Positions 1 through 9,580 of a stretch of 64,000 nt of DNA are shown in pieces. Both the position numbers and the translations under genes were made by a program. The notes beneath the pieces were generated by a model, which was not told the origin of the DNA, did not search any database, and saw only the letters and a list, made by a program, of their open reading frames with translations. This DNA is from Enterocloster aldenensis (lineage in GTDB: Bacteria; Bacillota; Clostridia; Lachnospirales; Lachnospiraceae): NCBI RefSeq assembly GCF_003434055.1, contig NZ_QVEX01000001.1:931824-995823 (forward strand), written 5' to 3'. Position 1 is the first letter of the stretch; the number at the start of each line of letters is the position of its first letter.

Positions 1-144
1 ATTTACGCGGTTCTGGTAAACAACATGATAATAGCGGACAATCTGCACAGCGCGATATTCTCCCTTGCAGCCTACACCGTTATCCTCTGTTTCTCCCTGT
101 TCAAATCCGGCGCACTGGCGAAGTCGATTTTTTCCGCGCATTAG
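1..144 (+). CDS. Conjugal transfer membrane protein, VirB6/TrbL-like (C-terminal end only)
   Basis: The reading frame is open from base 1 to a TAG at 142-144, giving the last 47 residues of a protein that starts left of the window. The visible part is one hydrophobic helix (around NMIIADNLHSAIFSLAAYTV) followed by a short basic tail. In Tn1549-like ICEs the gene before prgI is the polytopic VirB6/TrbL-like channel protein of the type IV secretion system, so the name rests on gene order. Nothing catalytic can be read from so short a piece. Confidence 0.55.
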   Translation: MYAVLVNNMIIADNLHSAIFSLAAYTVILCFSLFKSGALAKSIFSAH

Positions 145-321
145 CGGCGTGTCAAGGGCAGGGTGGAGATTTTCAGAGCGAAGCGGCGAAAATACGACCC
201 GACCTTGACGCGGATAACCCCCATATAATACGGGCGGGCAAAGGGCATAGATTGACCTTTGCCTTGATTACCCTTATGGAAAATTACAGCAACACCAAAC
301 CCAGAGAAAGGAGGTTTTCAC

Positions 322-723
322 TTGGCGTATGTACCCGTACCCAAAGACTTATCCAAAGTCAAGACAAAAGTAGCGTTCAACCTTACCAAACGGCAGATTG
401 TATGTTTTGCGGCGGCTCTCCTGTTCGGCTTGCCGCTTTTCTTTCTGCTCAAAGACAGCACAGGCACCAGCCTTGCGTCTATGGCTATGATTGCCGTCAT
501 GCTGCCCTGTTTCCTCTTTGCCATGTATGAGAAGCATGGACAGCCCCTTGAAGTGGTGGTGAAGAACATCATTCAGACAAAATTCATAGCCCCCAAAGAA
601 CGACCATACAGGACAGACAACTTTTATTCCGTCTTAGAACGGCAGAGAAAACTTGAAAAGGAGGTATCAGCGATTGCAAAAGGAAACACGAAGAAACAGC
701 GCGGCGGGAAGCGCAAAGCCTAA
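322..723 (+). CDS. PrgI family conjugation membrane protein (VirB3-like)
   Basis: 133-residue protein with two adjacent hydrophobic segments (about residues 22-68) followed by a cationic cytoplasmic tail rich in Lys, Arg and Gln. This is the PrgI/VirB3-like layout of Gram-positive type IV secretion systems, in which the protein works with the VirB4 ATPase. The start is a TTG at 322, chosen because AAAGGAGG at 307-314 sits 7 nt upstream and the protein then begins MAYVPVPKD, typical of the family. The 3' end overlaps the start of virB4 by about 50 bases, which suggests translational coupling. Confidence 0.85.
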   Translation: MAYVPVPKDLSKVKTKVAFNLTKRQIVCFAAALLFGLPLFFLLKDSTGTSLASMAMIAVMLPCFLFAMYEKHGQPLEVVVKNIIQTKFIAPKERPYRTDNFYSVLERQRKLEKEVSAIAKGNTKKQRGGKRKA

Positions 724-3112
724 CCCGCCCCGCAAGCTCACCCGCGCCGAGAAAAAGCAGATTGCGGAAATCATCAGACAGGCAAAGGGCGACGGGAAAG
801 CGCACACCGCGCAGCAGACAATCCCCTATATCCAGATGTACCCGGACGGTATCTGCAAGGTTACGCAGCGCAAATACTCAAAGACCGTCGCCTTTGAAGA
901 TATTAACTATCAGCTTGCACAGGCAGACGACAAGACCGCCATTTTTGAGAACTGGTGCGACTTCCTAAACTACTTTGACGCTTCCGTTTCGGTGCAGCTT
1001 TCTTTCATCAATCAGGGGACGCAGCGGGGCGAAGCGGAAAAGGCGGTCAATATCCCGGCACAGGAGGACGCTTTCAATTCTATCCGCACAGAATACCGGG
1101 ATATGCTGAAAAACCAGCTTGCAAAGGGCAACAACGGGCTTGTCAAGGCGAAGTATATCACCTTTGCCATTGAAGCCGACAGTCTGGGCGCGGCGAAATC
1201 CCGCCTTGCCCGTATCGAAACGGACGTGCTGAACAACTTTAAGCTCTTGGGCGTAGCTGCCCGCCCCATGACAGGCTATGAACGCCTTAAAATGCTGCAT
1301 GGCATTTTCCACCCGGAGGGCGGGCAGTTTTCCTTTGATTTTTCTTGGCTTGCCCCGTCCGGGCTTTCCACAAAGGACTTTATCGCCCCGTCCTCTTTCC
1401 GTTTTGGCGAGGGGCGTTATTTCCGCATGGGGCGCAAAATCGGCGCGGTTTCATTCCTTGAAATCCTTGCCCCGGAGTTAAACGACCGTATCTTATCGGA
1501 TATTCTGGACTTGGAAACGGGCGTTATCGTCAATCTGCATATCCACAGTATCGACCAGACCGAAGCCATAAAGACAATCAAGCGGAAAATCACCGACCTT
1601 GACAAAATGAAAATCGAGGAACAGAAAAAAGCGGTACGCAGCGGCTATGACATGGATATAATCCCGTCCGACCTTGCCACGTTCGGCAGCGAAGCGAAGA
1701 ACCTCTTACAGGACTTGCAGAGCCGGAATGAAAGAATGTTCCTCTTGACGTTCCTTGTGGTGAACATGGCGGACACGAAGCGGAAACTGGAAAATGACGT
1801 ATTCGCGGCGGCGGGCATAGCACAGAAGAACAACTGCGCCTTAACCCGCCTTGACTACCAACAGGAAGCGGGGCTTATGTCCTCTGTACCGCTTGGGGAG
1901 AACCTTATCCCCATTCAAAGAGGGCTTACCACGTCAAGCACCGCTATCTTTATCCCCTTTATCACACAGGAGCTTTTCCAGACGGGCGCGGCTTTGTACT
2001 ACGGCTTGAACGCCCTGTCTAACAACATGATACTCTGCGACCGCAAGCAGCTAAAGAACCCCAACGGCTTAATCTTGGGTACGCCGGGAAGCGGGAAATC
2101 CTTTGCCGCCAAACGGGAAATGACAAACGCTTTCCTCATTACAGACGACGACATTATTATCTGCGACCCAGAAGCAGAGTATTTTTCCCTTGTGCAGCGG
2201 CTTGACGGGCAAGTGATACGGTTATCGCCTACGGGCAAGGGCATTGACGGGAAGCCCCAGTATGTGAACCCTATGGATATTAACCTCAACTATTCCGAGG
2301 ACGACAGCCCCCTTGCGCTGAAATCCGACTTTATCCTCTCCCTCTGCGAGCTTGTCATAGGCGGTAAGGAGGGCTTGCAGCCTGTCGATAAGACCGTCAT
2401 TGACCGCGCTGTTAGGAACGTGTACCGCCCTTTCCTTGCAGACCCCGACCCGGAGAAAATGCCTATCTTGGGCGACCTCTACGACGAGCTTTTGAAGCAG
2501 CCGGAGCCGGAAGCGGCGCGTATCGCGGCGGCATTGGAGCTTTACGTTTCCGGGAGCCTTAACGTATTCAACCACCGTACCAACGTGGAGCTGAACAACC
2601 GCCTTGTCTGCTTTGACATCAAGCAGCTTGGGAAGCAGCTCAAAAAGTTAGGTATGCTCATTGTGCAGGACCAGGTATGGAACCGCGTCACCGTCAACCG
2701 GGCAGAAAGGAAATCCACCCGGTATTTTATGGACGAATTTCATCTTCTCTTGAAAGAGGAACAGACCGCCGCCTATTCCGTTGAAATCTGGAAGCGTTTC
2801 AGAAAATGGGGCGGCATACCCACAGCCATTACGCAGAATGTCAAGGATTTGCTTGCTTCCCGCGAAGTGGAGAATATCTTTGAAAACTCTGATTTTGTCC
2901 TCATGCTCAATCAGGCGGCGGGCGACCGGGCTATCCTTGCAAAGCAGCTCAACATCTCCCCGCAGCAGATGAAATATGTCACCCACACCGAAGCGGGCGA
3001 GGGGCTTATCTTCTACGGGAACGTGGTGCTGCCCTTTGTAGACCGCTTCCCGAAAGACACCGAGCTTTACCGGGTAATGACGACGAAGCCGGAGGAAGTA
3101 GGCGAAGCATGA
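674..3112 (+). CDS. VirB4-like conjugation ATPase (TraE/TrsE family)
   Basis: A large cytoplasmic ATPase of about 812 residues that powers assembly and DNA transfer of the ICE type IV secretion system at the membrane. It has a Walker A motif GTPGSGKS near residue 470, a Walker B motif with MDEFH near residue 686, and a late TQNVKDLL stretch typical of VirB4/TraC ATPases. A TTG at 653 is in frame, but AAGGAGG at 657-663 fits the TTG at 674 better, giving MQKETRRNS. The stop overlaps the methyltransferase start in an ATGA. Full length with no disruption seen. Confidence 0.93.
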   Translation: MQKETRRNSAAGSAKPNPPRKLTRAEKKQIAEIIRQAKGDGKAHTAQQTIPYIQMYPDGICKVTQRKYSKTVAFEDINYQLAQADDKTAIFENWCDFLNYFDASVSVQLSFINQGTQRGEAEKAVNIPAQEDAFNSIRTEYRDMLKNQLAKGNNGLVKAKYITFAIEADSLGAAKSRLARIETDVLNNFKLLGVAARPMTGYERLKMLHGIFHPEGGQFSFDFSWLAPSGLSTKDFIAPSSFRFGEGRYFRMGRKIGAVSFLEILAPELNDRILSDILDLETGVIVNLHIHSIDQTEAIKTIKRKITDLDKMKIEEQKKAVRSGYDMDIIPSDLATFGSEAKNLLQDLQSRNERMFLLTFLVVNMADTKRKLENDVFAAAGIAQKNNCALTRLDYQQEAGLMSSVPLGENLIPIQRGLTTSSTAIFIPFITQELFQTGAALYYGLNALSNNMILCDRKQLKNPNGLILGTPGSGKSFAAKREMTNAFLITDDDIIICDPEAEYFSLVQRLDGQVIRLSPTGKGIDGKPQYVNPMDINLNYSEDDSPLALKSDFILSLCELVIGGKEGLQPVDKTVIDRAVRNVYRPFLADPDPEKMPILGDLYDELLKQPEPEAARIAAALELYVSGSLNVFNHRTNVELNNRLVCFDIKQLGKQLKKLGMLIVQDQVWNRVTVNRAERKSTRYFMDEFHLLLKEEQTAAYSVEIWKRFRKWGGIPTAITQNVKDLLASREVENIFENSDFVLMLNQAAGDRAILAKQLNISPQQMKYVTHTEAGEGLIFYGNVVLPFVDRFPKDTELYRVMTTKPEEVGEA

Positions 3113-4068
3113 ACGGGCTGAAAACTGACACCATCATCAACCGCGACGCGCTCTATGCCTTGCGGGAGCTTCCAGAGGAAAGCGTACACTGTTGCGTCAC
3201 AAGCCCGCCCTACTATGCGCTTAGAGATTATGGGCTTGATATGCAGATTGGGCGGGAGGACACGCCGGAGCAGTACATTGACAGGCTGACCGAGGTTTTC
3301 CGCGAGCTGCGCCGGGTACTGCGTTCTGACGGTACGCTCTGGCTGAATATCGCGGACACTTACTGCGGCACAGGAAATAAAGGCTACCATGCAGACCCGA
3401 AGAACCCGAAAGGCAGAAACGGACAGCAGATTGCAAGAAACAACCGCGTTTCCGGCTGCAAACAAAAGGACTTAATCGGTATCCCTTGGCTTTTAGCCTT
3501 TGCCCTACGCGCTGACGGGTGGTATTTACGGAGCGACATTATCTGGCAGAAAGAAAACCCCATGCCGGAGAGCGTGAAAGACCGCCCTACCCGCTGCTAT
3601 GAACATATCTTTCTGCTTACGAAGTCAAAGAAATATTTCTATGACGCAGCCGCCATAGCCGAGCCGTTAGCCCCCACAACGGCGGCGCGGTACCGCACCG
3701 GGCGCAGCGCGGGACAGAAATATGCGGACGAAATACCCGGACAGGGGAAAGTACAGGGGCTTAACCGGGCGCGAAGCGGCAGCTACTACGACGAAGCCCT
3801 CATGCCGACCATGCGGAACAGGCGGGACGTGTGGCTTATCAATACCGTTCCCTACAAGGGCGGGCATTTCGCCGCGTTCCCGCCAAAACTTGCCGAAACC
3901 TGTATCAAGGCGGGCTGTCCGAAAGGCGGCGTTGTGCTTGACCCCTTTTTCGGCAGCGGCACGACGGGGGCAGCCGCAAGGCAGCTTGACAGGCATTATA
4001 TAGGCATTGAGATAAACGCCGAGTATTGCGCCCTTGCAAGGGCGCGGATTGGAGGGACAGAAAAATAA
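3109..4068 (+). CDS. Site-specific DNA methyltransferase (N4-cytosine/N6-adenine type)
   Basis: 319-residue AdoMet-dependent DNA methyltransferase with the catalytic motif TSPPYYALRDYG near residue 30 and the AdoMet-binding motif DPFFGSGTTG near residue 280. This order (motif IV before motif I) is that of beta-class amino-methyltransferases. No restriction endonuclease is next to it, so it probably acts as an orphan enzyme that marks the ICE DNA against host restriction, alongside the anti-restriction fusion at 9711. It starts with the ATGA overlap on virB4. The target sequence cannot be read from the protein. Confidence 0.9.
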   Translation: MNGLKTDTIINRDALYALRELPEESVHCCVTSPPYYALRDYGLDMQIGREDTPEQYIDRLTEVFRELRRVLRSDGTLWLNIADTYCGTGNKGYHADPKNPKGRNGQQIARNNRVSGCKQKDLIGIPWLLAFALRADGWYLRSDIIWQKENPMPESVKDRPTRCYEHIFLLTKSKKYFYDAAAIAEPLAPTTAARYRTGRSAGQKYADEIPGQGKVQGLNRARSGSYYDEALMPTMRNRRDVWLINTVPYKGGHFAAFPPKLAETCIKAGCPKGGVVLDPFFGSGTTGAAARQLDRHYIGIEINAEYCALARARIGGTEK

Positions 4069-6173
4069 AACAGTATCGAGCGCGTGAGAAAGTCACGCAG
4101 AAAATGACCCGCGAGGGGGCTGTCGAGGTAAACGCCGCCACCGGGAAAAAGAAACGTATCAGCAAGCGGATAAGGGACGCGGACTTTGCAAAGACCGAAG
4201 CACCGCAGCCGCCGGAACAGGCAGCGCAGCCCCTACCGGGCGGCGCAACTTCCCCGCCCTTAACCGACACGCCGCCACTTCCCCATGCGCCGGGGGCAGA
4301 ACGGGAACAGGACACCGCCGCAGCCGAGCGCGTCTTGGAGCGTATCGACGGGGCGCGTACCAGAAAGGCGAGCAAAAAGGCGGCGAGGAAAGCACAGGCA
4401 GAAGCCACAGCAAAAGAAAAATCTTCCCGCTTGCAGTTTACCGACGAGGAACGGGCAACGCCGGAGCTTGAAAAGTATATCCGAAAATCGGACAAAGCAG
4501 CCGACCGTCTGGACGCGGCAAAGGCGGCTATCCCCAAAGAAAAGAAACTTGTACGGGAGCGCACCTTTGACGAAGCTACCGGGAAAGGCAAGACCCGCCT
4601 ACGCTTTGAGGAACGGGAAAAGCCCATAGGAAAGAATAAGCCCCACAATAACCCGCTATCCCGCCCCGCACAGGAAGCGGGTATTTTCGTCCACAACAAG
4701 ATACATTCCGTTGAAAAGGACAATTCCGGCGTTGAGGGGGCGCACAAATCCGAAGAACTGGCAGAGCGCGGCGCAAAGTACGGGGCGAGGAAAGTCAAGG
4801 AGGGCTACCGCAGCCACAAGCTGAAACCCTACCGGGCGGCGGCAAAGGCAGAGAAAGCGGCGTTCAAGGCAAATGTGGATTTCCAGTACCACAAAGCCTT
4901 ACATGACAATCCGCAGATTGCGAGCAATCCCCTTTCCCGCTTCATGCAGAAGCAGCAAATCAAGCGGCAGTATGCAAAGGCAGCGAAAAAAGGGGGCGCA
5001 GCCACAGCAAAAAAGGCAGCGGAGAATACAAGGAAAGCGGCAAAGAAAACCGCCGAGGAAACCAAACGGGCAATCGCTTTTGTAGGGCGGCACCCGGCGG
5101 GCGTATGTATCGCCGTTGCCGCGCTGCTCTTATTCATCATGGTATCGGCGGGGCTTTCCTCTTGCGGCTCCATGTTCTCCGGCTTGATGAACGGCATACT
5201 TGGGACTTCCTACACGTCGGAGGACAGCGACCTTGTGGCGACGGAGAACAATTACGCCGCAAAGGAAAACGAGCTTCAGCAGCAGATTGACAATATCGAA
5301 AGCACCCACCCCGGCTATGACGAATACCGCTATGACCTTGACAGTATCGGGCATAACCCCCATGAGTTAGCGTCCTACCTCACCGCCCTTTTACAGACCT
5401 ACACCCCGCAGAGCGCACAGGCAGAACTAAACCGCGTCTTTGCCATGCAGTACACCTTGACGCTGACGGAAGAAACGGAAATCCGCTACCGCACAGAAAC
5501 AAGCACCGACCCGGAAACAGGGGAAACGACCACCGAGGAAGTACCCTACGAGTACCATATCCTTAATGTGAAGCTGACGAACAAGCCCATTTCCGAGATT
5601 GCGGAGGAACTTCTAACGCCACAGCAGCTTGAAATGTACCGCGTCTATCTGGAAACAAGCGGAAACAAACCGCTGATTTTCGGCGGCGGCTCCCCCGATA
5701 TGGGCGCGTCCGAGGATTTAAGCGGCGTACAGCTTGTAAACGGCACACGCCCCGGCAACACCGCCGTTGTAGACCTTGCAAAGCGGCAAGTCGGCAACGT
5801 GGGCGGGCGACCCTTTTGGAGCTGGTACGGATTTAACAGCCGCGTGGAATGGTGCGCCTGTTTCGTTTCATGGTGCTACAATCAAGCCGGAAAGAGCGAG
5901 CCGCGCTTTGCCGGGTGCCAGTCACAGGGCGTACCCTGGTTCCAGTCACGCGGGCAATGGGGCGCGAGGGGCTATGAGAATATCGCCCCCGGCGACGCTA
6001 TCTTTTTCGACTGGGACGGGGACGGGAGCGCAGACCATGTGGGGCTTGTTATCGGAACGGACGGGGAGCGCGTCTATACCGTCGAGGGCAATTCCGGCGA
6101 CGCCTGCAAGATAAAGAGCTACCCCGTCAATTACTCCTGTATCAAAGGCTATGGGCTGATGAACTGGAATTAA
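4065..6173 (+). CDS. Conjugative cell-wall hydrolase with CHAP domain (VirB1/VirB8-like role)
   Basis: About 700 residues: a long, highly charged Ala/Lys-rich N-terminal half (to about 345), one membrane helix (AVAALLLFIMVSAGLSS, near 350-370), then an outside region ending in a CHAP-type amidase/endopeptidase domain with EWCACFVSW (catalytic Cys) and DHVGLV (catalytic His). It should cut peptidoglycan locally so that the conjugation channel can cross the wall. The start is uncertain: GGAGGG at 4051-4056 points to ATA at 4065 overlapping the previous stop; TTG 4026 and ATG 4104 are in-frame alternatives. Confidence 0.85.
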   Translation: MKQYRAREKVTQKMTREGAVEVNAATGKKKRISKRIRDADFAKTEAPQPPEQAAQPLPGGATSPPLTDTPPLPHAPGAEREQDTAAAERVLERIDGARTRKASKKAARKAQAEATAKEKSSRLQFTDEERATPELEKYIRKSDKAADRLDAAKAAIPKEKKLVRERTFDEATGKGKTRLRFEEREKPIGKNKPHNNPLSRPAQEAGIFVHNKIHSVEKDNSGVEGAHKSEELAERGAKYGARKVKEGYRSHKLKPYRAAAKAEKAAFKANVDFQYHKALHDNPQIASNPLSRFMQKQQIKRQYAKAAKKGGAATAKKAAENTRKAAKKTAEETKRAIAFVGRHPAGVCIAVAALLLFIMVSAGLSSCGSMFSGLMNGILGTSYTSEDSDLVATENNYAAKENELQQQIDNIESTHPGYDEYRYDLDSIGHNPHELASYLTALLQTYTPQSAQAELNRVFAMQYTLTLTEETEIRYRTETSTDPETGETTTEEVPYEYHILNVKLTNKPISEIAEELLTPQQLEMYRVYLETSGNKPLIFGGGSPDMGASEDLSGVQLVNGTRPGNTAVVDLAKRQVGNVGGRPFWSWYGFNSRVEWCACFVSWCYNQAGKSEPRFAGCQSQGVPWFQSRGQWGARGYENIAPGDAIFFDWDGDGSADHVGLVIGTDGERVYTVEGNSGDACKIKSYPVNYSCIKGYGLMNWN

Positions 6174-6207
6174 CATATTTTTGAGCAAAGAAAGGAGAAA
6201 TTTATTT

Positions 6208-6486
6208 ATGGCTATGAACAAAATTGAACGTATCGACAGGGAGATTGCAAAGACCCGCGAGAAAATCACCGAGTACCAGAACAAATTAAGGGGGCTTGAA
6301 GCGCAGAAAACCGAAGCGGAAAACCTGCAAATCGTACAGCTTGTGCGCTCCATGCGCCTTTCCCCGCATGAGCTTTCCGCTATGCTTTCCGGGGGCGGTA
6401 TTCCGGGCATGGAAGCCGCGCCGGGCTACCCCGCAGAACCCGCAGACCATGACACCGAAGAAATGGAGGACACCGAGAATGAATAA
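6208..6486 (+). CDS. DUF4315 family ICE protein
   Basis: 92-residue protein starting at ATG 6208 behind AAAGGAG. The first 45 residues (KIERIDREIAKTREKI...) form a heptad-like coiled coil and the tail is acidic. This is the DUF4315 pattern, conserved between the CHAP hydrolase and the DUF4366 protein in Tn1549-type elements. Its role is unknown; position in the transfer operon suggests a structural or accessory part of the secretion machinery. It overlaps the next start by 8 bases. Confidence 0.8.
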   Translation: MAMNKIERIDREIAKTREKITEYQNKLRGLEAQKTEAENLQIVQLVRSMRLSPHELSAMLSGGGIPGMEAAPGYPAEPADHDTEEMEDTENE

Positions 6487-7180
6487 GAAAATCCTTAGAA
6501 CCTTGACCGCACTTTGCGCCGCCCTTGTACTTATGGGCGGCTTTTCCGTCACCGCTTTTGCACAGACCCCGGAGGGAGAGGACGACACCAACGACAGCGG
6601 CGTTGTCTACGAGGAACCCCAAAAGGAAGAACCCCTTACCCCGGACGGGAACGCGACCCTTGTAGACGATTTCGGCGGCAACAAGCAGCTTATCACCGTA
6701 ACGACCAAAAACGGCAATTACTTTTATATCCTCATTGACCGGGACGACGAGGGCGAGGACACCGTACATTTCCTTAATCAAGTGGACGAAGCCGACCTCT
6801 TAGCACTTATGGAGGACGGAAGCACCGAAGCAGCCCCGCCCGCCGTTTGCAGTTGCACCGATAAATGCGAAGCCGGAAAGGTAAATGTGAGCTGCCCTGT
6901 CTGCAAGGACAACATGACCGCTTGCAGTGGCAAGGAAGCGGAGCCGGAAACCGAGAAACCAACAGAGCAGCCCAAAGAGAAAGGCAATACAGGCGGGCTT
7001 GTGCTTTTCCTTGTCGTGGCACTTCTTGGCGGCGGGGGCGCGTTCTATTATTTTAAGTTTATGAAGCCAAAGCAGAACGTCAAGGGCGACACCGACCTTG
7101 AAGATTTCGATTTTGACGATTACGACGAGGACGAGGGGGACGGGCTTTCTGATGAAGAACAGGAGGACGAGGAAGCATGA
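6479..7180 (+). CDS. DUF4366 family membrane-anchored ICE protein
   Basis: 233 residues, start at ATG 6479 inside the end of the DUF4315 gene. It has a signal peptide (MNKKILRTLTALCAALVLMG, cleaved near AFA-QT), an acidic outer domain, a four-Cys patch (CSCTDKC...CPVCKDNMTAC, about 135-165), a membrane helix (GLVLFLVVALLGGGGAFYYF, near 180-200) and a very acidic Asp/Glu tail facing the cytoplasm. This matches DUF4366, always found beside DUF4315 in these ICEs. A role at the cell-surface end of the conjugation apparatus is likely but unproven. Confidence 0.82.
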   Translation: MNKKILRTLTALCAALVLMGGFSVTAFAQTPEGEDDTNDSGVVYEEPQKEEPLTPDGNATLVDDFGGNKQLITVTTKNGNYFYILIDRDDEGEDTVHFLNQVDEADLLALMEDGSTEAAPPAVCSCTDKCEAGKVNVSCPVCKDNMTACSGKEAEPETEKPTEQPKEKGNTGGLVLFLVVALLGGGGAFYYFKFMKPKQNVKGDTDLEDFDFDDYDEDEGDGLSDEEQEDEEA

Positions 7181-7365
7181 GGCTTTTCACCGAAAATCCT
7201 TTGGAAAAAATGATGGTACAAAGACCCACCGGGCGGCGTGACAGTGCGCCGCCCGTTCCAAAATCCCCGGCGTGTGTGCGCTGCCCTTATAAGGCGCAAT
7301 CCCCCTGTATCGGCTATTGTCTGAAACAGGCACAGGAGAAGAAGCACACCGCGCCGGAACGCTGA
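7177..7365 (+). CDS. Small cysteine-rich ICE protein, unknown function
   Basis: 62-residue protein beginning in the ATGA overlap with the DUF4366 stop, so it is probably translated by coupling. It carries CVRCPYKAQSPCIGYC, a compact four-Cys motif that could bind zinc, and a basic C-terminus. Position between DUF4366 and topB is usual for Tn1549-like elements. No function is recognised. Confidence 0.65.
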   Translation: MRLFTENPLEKMMVQRPTGRRDSAPPVPKSPACVRCPYKAQSPCIGYCLKQAQEKKHTAPER

Positions 7366-7380
7366 AAGGAGGATTTTTTC

Positions 7381-9471
7381 ATGGCACTTAGACTTGTGAT
7401 TGCAGAAAAGCCGAGCGTGGCGCAGACTATCGCCGCCGCGCTTGGCGTTAAGGAAAAGAAAGACGGATATATCGAGGGCGTCGGCTACCTCATTTCATGG
7501 TGCGTCGGGCATTTGGTACAGCTTGCGGAAGCTGCCGCCTACGGGGAGCAATATAAAAAATGGAGTTTTGACAGCTTACCCATTCTGCCGGAGGAATGGC
7601 AGTACGCCGTTGACCCGGACAAGGGGAAGCAATTCAAGACCTTAAAAGAGCTTATGCACCGCGCCGACGTTTCCGAAGTGGTGAACGCCTGCGACGCGGG
7701 GCGCGAGGGAGAATTGATTTTCCGCTTTGTCTACGAAGCGGCGGGCTGCAAGAAGCCCATGCGCCGCTTGTGGATTTCCTCAATGGAGGACGGGGCGATT
7801 AAGGCGGGCTTTGCTTCCCTCAAAGACGGGCGGGACTACGACGCGCTCTTTGCGTCTGCCCTCTGCCGCGCAAAGGCTGACTGGCTTATCGGCATTAACG
7901 CCACCCGGCTTTTCTCCTGCCTGTATGGAAAGACCTTGAACGTGGGGCGCGTCCAGACCCCGACCTTAAAAATGCTCACCGACCGGGACGCGGCTATCTC
8001 CCATTTCCAGAAAGAAAAATATTATCATGTTCGCCTTGATTTATCCGGCGCGGAAGCGGCAAGCGAAAGGATTTCAGACAAGGCAGAAGCCGACGCGCTG
8101 AAAGGGGCTTGCGAAACAGAAACGGCGGTATGCGTTTCCCTTACCAGAGAGAAGAAAACCGCAGCCCCGCCGAAGCTCTTTGACCTTACCTCTTTGCAGC
8201 GGGAAGCGAACCGCATTTTCGGCTACACCGCGAAACAGACCCTTGACCTTGCACAAGCCCTTTATGAAAAAAGACTGCTTACCTATCCGAGGACGGACAG
8301 CAGCTTTCTTACTGACGACATGGGCGGCACCGCAGCGGGCATTATCGCGCTGCTTTGCGAAAAGCTCCCCTTTATGGCGGGCGCGGACTTCACGCCGGAG
8401 GTTGCAAAGGTAACAGACAGTAAAAAAGTATCAGACCACCACGCAATCATTCCCACTATGGAGCTTGCAAAGGCTGACCCGGACGCGCTGCCGGAAAGCG
8501 AGAGAAATATCCTCACCCTTGCGGGGGCGCGTCTGCTCCTTGCCACCGCCGAGCCGCATATCTTTGAAGCGGTTACGGCGGTTTTCTCATGCGCCGATAC
8601 GGAGTTTACGGTGCGGGGAAAGACTGTTATTTCTGACGGTTGGAAAGAGATGGAACGCAGATACCGGGCGACGCTGAAAGATAAGCCCGAAGCGGAGGAC
8701 GGGGAAAATGCAGACGTGACGCTGCCGGAGCTTTCCGAGGGACAGGGCTTTCCTAACCCCGCCGCAAAAGTAACGGAGCATATCACAACGCCGCCGAAGC
8801 CCCACAGCGAAGCAAGCCTTTTGTCGGCTATGGAACGCGCCGGGAACGGGGACACCGACCCGGACGCGGAACGCCGGGGGCTTGGCACTCCCGCCACCCG
8901 CGCCGCCGTCATTGAAAAACTGGTAAAGGGCGGCTTTGCAGAGCGCAAAGGCAAGCAGCTTATCCCCACGCAGAATGGAGCCGCCCTTGTATCAATCTTG
9001 CCGGATATGCTCACTTCCCCGCAGCTTACCGCAGAATGGGAAAACAATCTGACGCAGATAGCAAAGGGAGCCGCAGACCCCGGCGAATTTCTGTCCGGCA
9101 TTGAAGCTATGGCGCGGGAGCTTGTGCGGACACACGCCGCAGCACTTGACGGGAAAAAGGATTTGTTCCGGGAGGAAAAGCCCTCTGTCGGCAAATGCCC
9201 CCGTTGCGGTTCCCCCGTCCATGAGGGGAAGAAAAACTATTATTGCAGCAACAAAGAATGTGCCTTTGTCATGTGGAAGAACGACCGCTTTTTCGAGGAA
9301 CGCAAGACCGCTTTTTCCGCGAAGATTGCCGCCGCGCTCCTTAAATCCGGCAAGGCAAATGTAAAGAAGCTCTACTCCCCGAAAACAGGCAAGACCTACG
9401 ACGGAACTATCGTTCTGGCTGACACTGGCGGAAAATACGTCAACTACCGTATCGAAGTACAGAAGAACTAA
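7381..9471 (+). CDS. topB: DNA topoisomerase III (type IA)
   Basis: 696 residues. The N-terminal Toprim domain starts LRLVIAEKPSVAQTIA and includes the DAGREGE motif near residue 108. The catalytic tyrosine lies in LLTYPRTDSS near residue 303, and a C-terminal zinc ribbon (CPRCGSP...CSNKEC, about 607-625) follows. It relaxes or decatenates single-strand-containing DNA and in ICEs is thought to help process the transferred strand. It starts at ATG 7381 behind AAAGGAGG. It is the last gene before the first oriT-like site. Confidence 0.95.
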   Translation: MALRLVIAEKPSVAQTIAAALGVKEKKDGYIEGVGYLISWCVGHLVQLAEAAAYGEQYKKWSFDSLPILPEEWQYAVDPDKGKQFKTLKELMHRADVSEVVNACDAGREGELIFRFVYEAAGCKKPMRRLWISSMEDGAIKAGFASLKDGRDYDALFASALCRAKADWLIGINATRLFSCLYGKTLNVGRVQTPTLKMLTDRDAAISHFQKEKYYHVRLDLSGAEAASERISDKAEADALKGACETETAVCVSLTREKKTAAPPKLFDLTSLQREANRIFGYTAKQTLDLAQALYEKRLLTYPRTDSSFLTDDMGGTAAGIIALLCEKLPFMAGADFTPEVAKVTDSKKVSDHHAIIPTMELAKADPDALPESERNILTLAGARLLLATAEPHIFEAVTAVFSCADTEFTVRGKTVISDGWKEMERRYRATLKDKPEAEDGENADVTLPELSEGQGFPNPAAKVTEHITTPPKPHSEASLLSAMERAGNGDTDPDAERRGLGTPATRAAVIEKLVKGGFAERKGKQLIPTQNGAALVSILPDMLTSPQLTAEWENNLTQIAKGAADPGEFLSGIEAMARELVRTHAAALDGKKDLFREEKPSVGKCPRCGSPVHEGKKNYYCSNKECAFVMWKNDRFFEERKTAFSAKIAAALLKSGKANVKKLYSPKTGKTYDGTIVLADTGGKYVNYRIEVQKN

Positions 9472-9479
9472 AAACTTGA

Positions 9480-9580
9480 ATAGCAAGCATAGGAAGCGGG
9501 TACCCACTTCCGTAAATCCCCGTTGCGACGCTGACGCGCCGGACGGGGATTTTGCTTGTTGGGAAGTTTCCCAAACCCTC
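9480..9580 (+). repeat. oriT-like inverted-duplicate site, copy A
   Basis: About 100 bp that match, in opposite orientation, the site at 16721-16820 next to mobC. Both share TAGCAAGCATAGGAAGCGG and GTACCCACTTCCGTA at one end and TTGCTTGTTGGGAAGT plus TCCCAAACCCTC at the other, with a diverged central stem. Visible palindromes are GGAAG-C-GGGTACCC-A-CTTCC, AAATCCCCGT/ACGGGGATTT and TTGGGAA-GT-TTCCCAA. The pattern is that of a relaxosome binding or nick region. The rest of 9472-9710 holds no gene, only the leader of the next gene. Confidence 0.55.

Noticed and set aside
3905..4798. 297-codon minus-strand frame across methyltransferase and CHAP gene
   Set aside because: Ser/Arg-rich shadow of GC-rich coding DNA; spans the junction of two real genes.
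8283..9194. 303-codon minus-strand frame within topB
   Set aside because: Antisense to conserved topoisomerase motifs; no supporting start signal.
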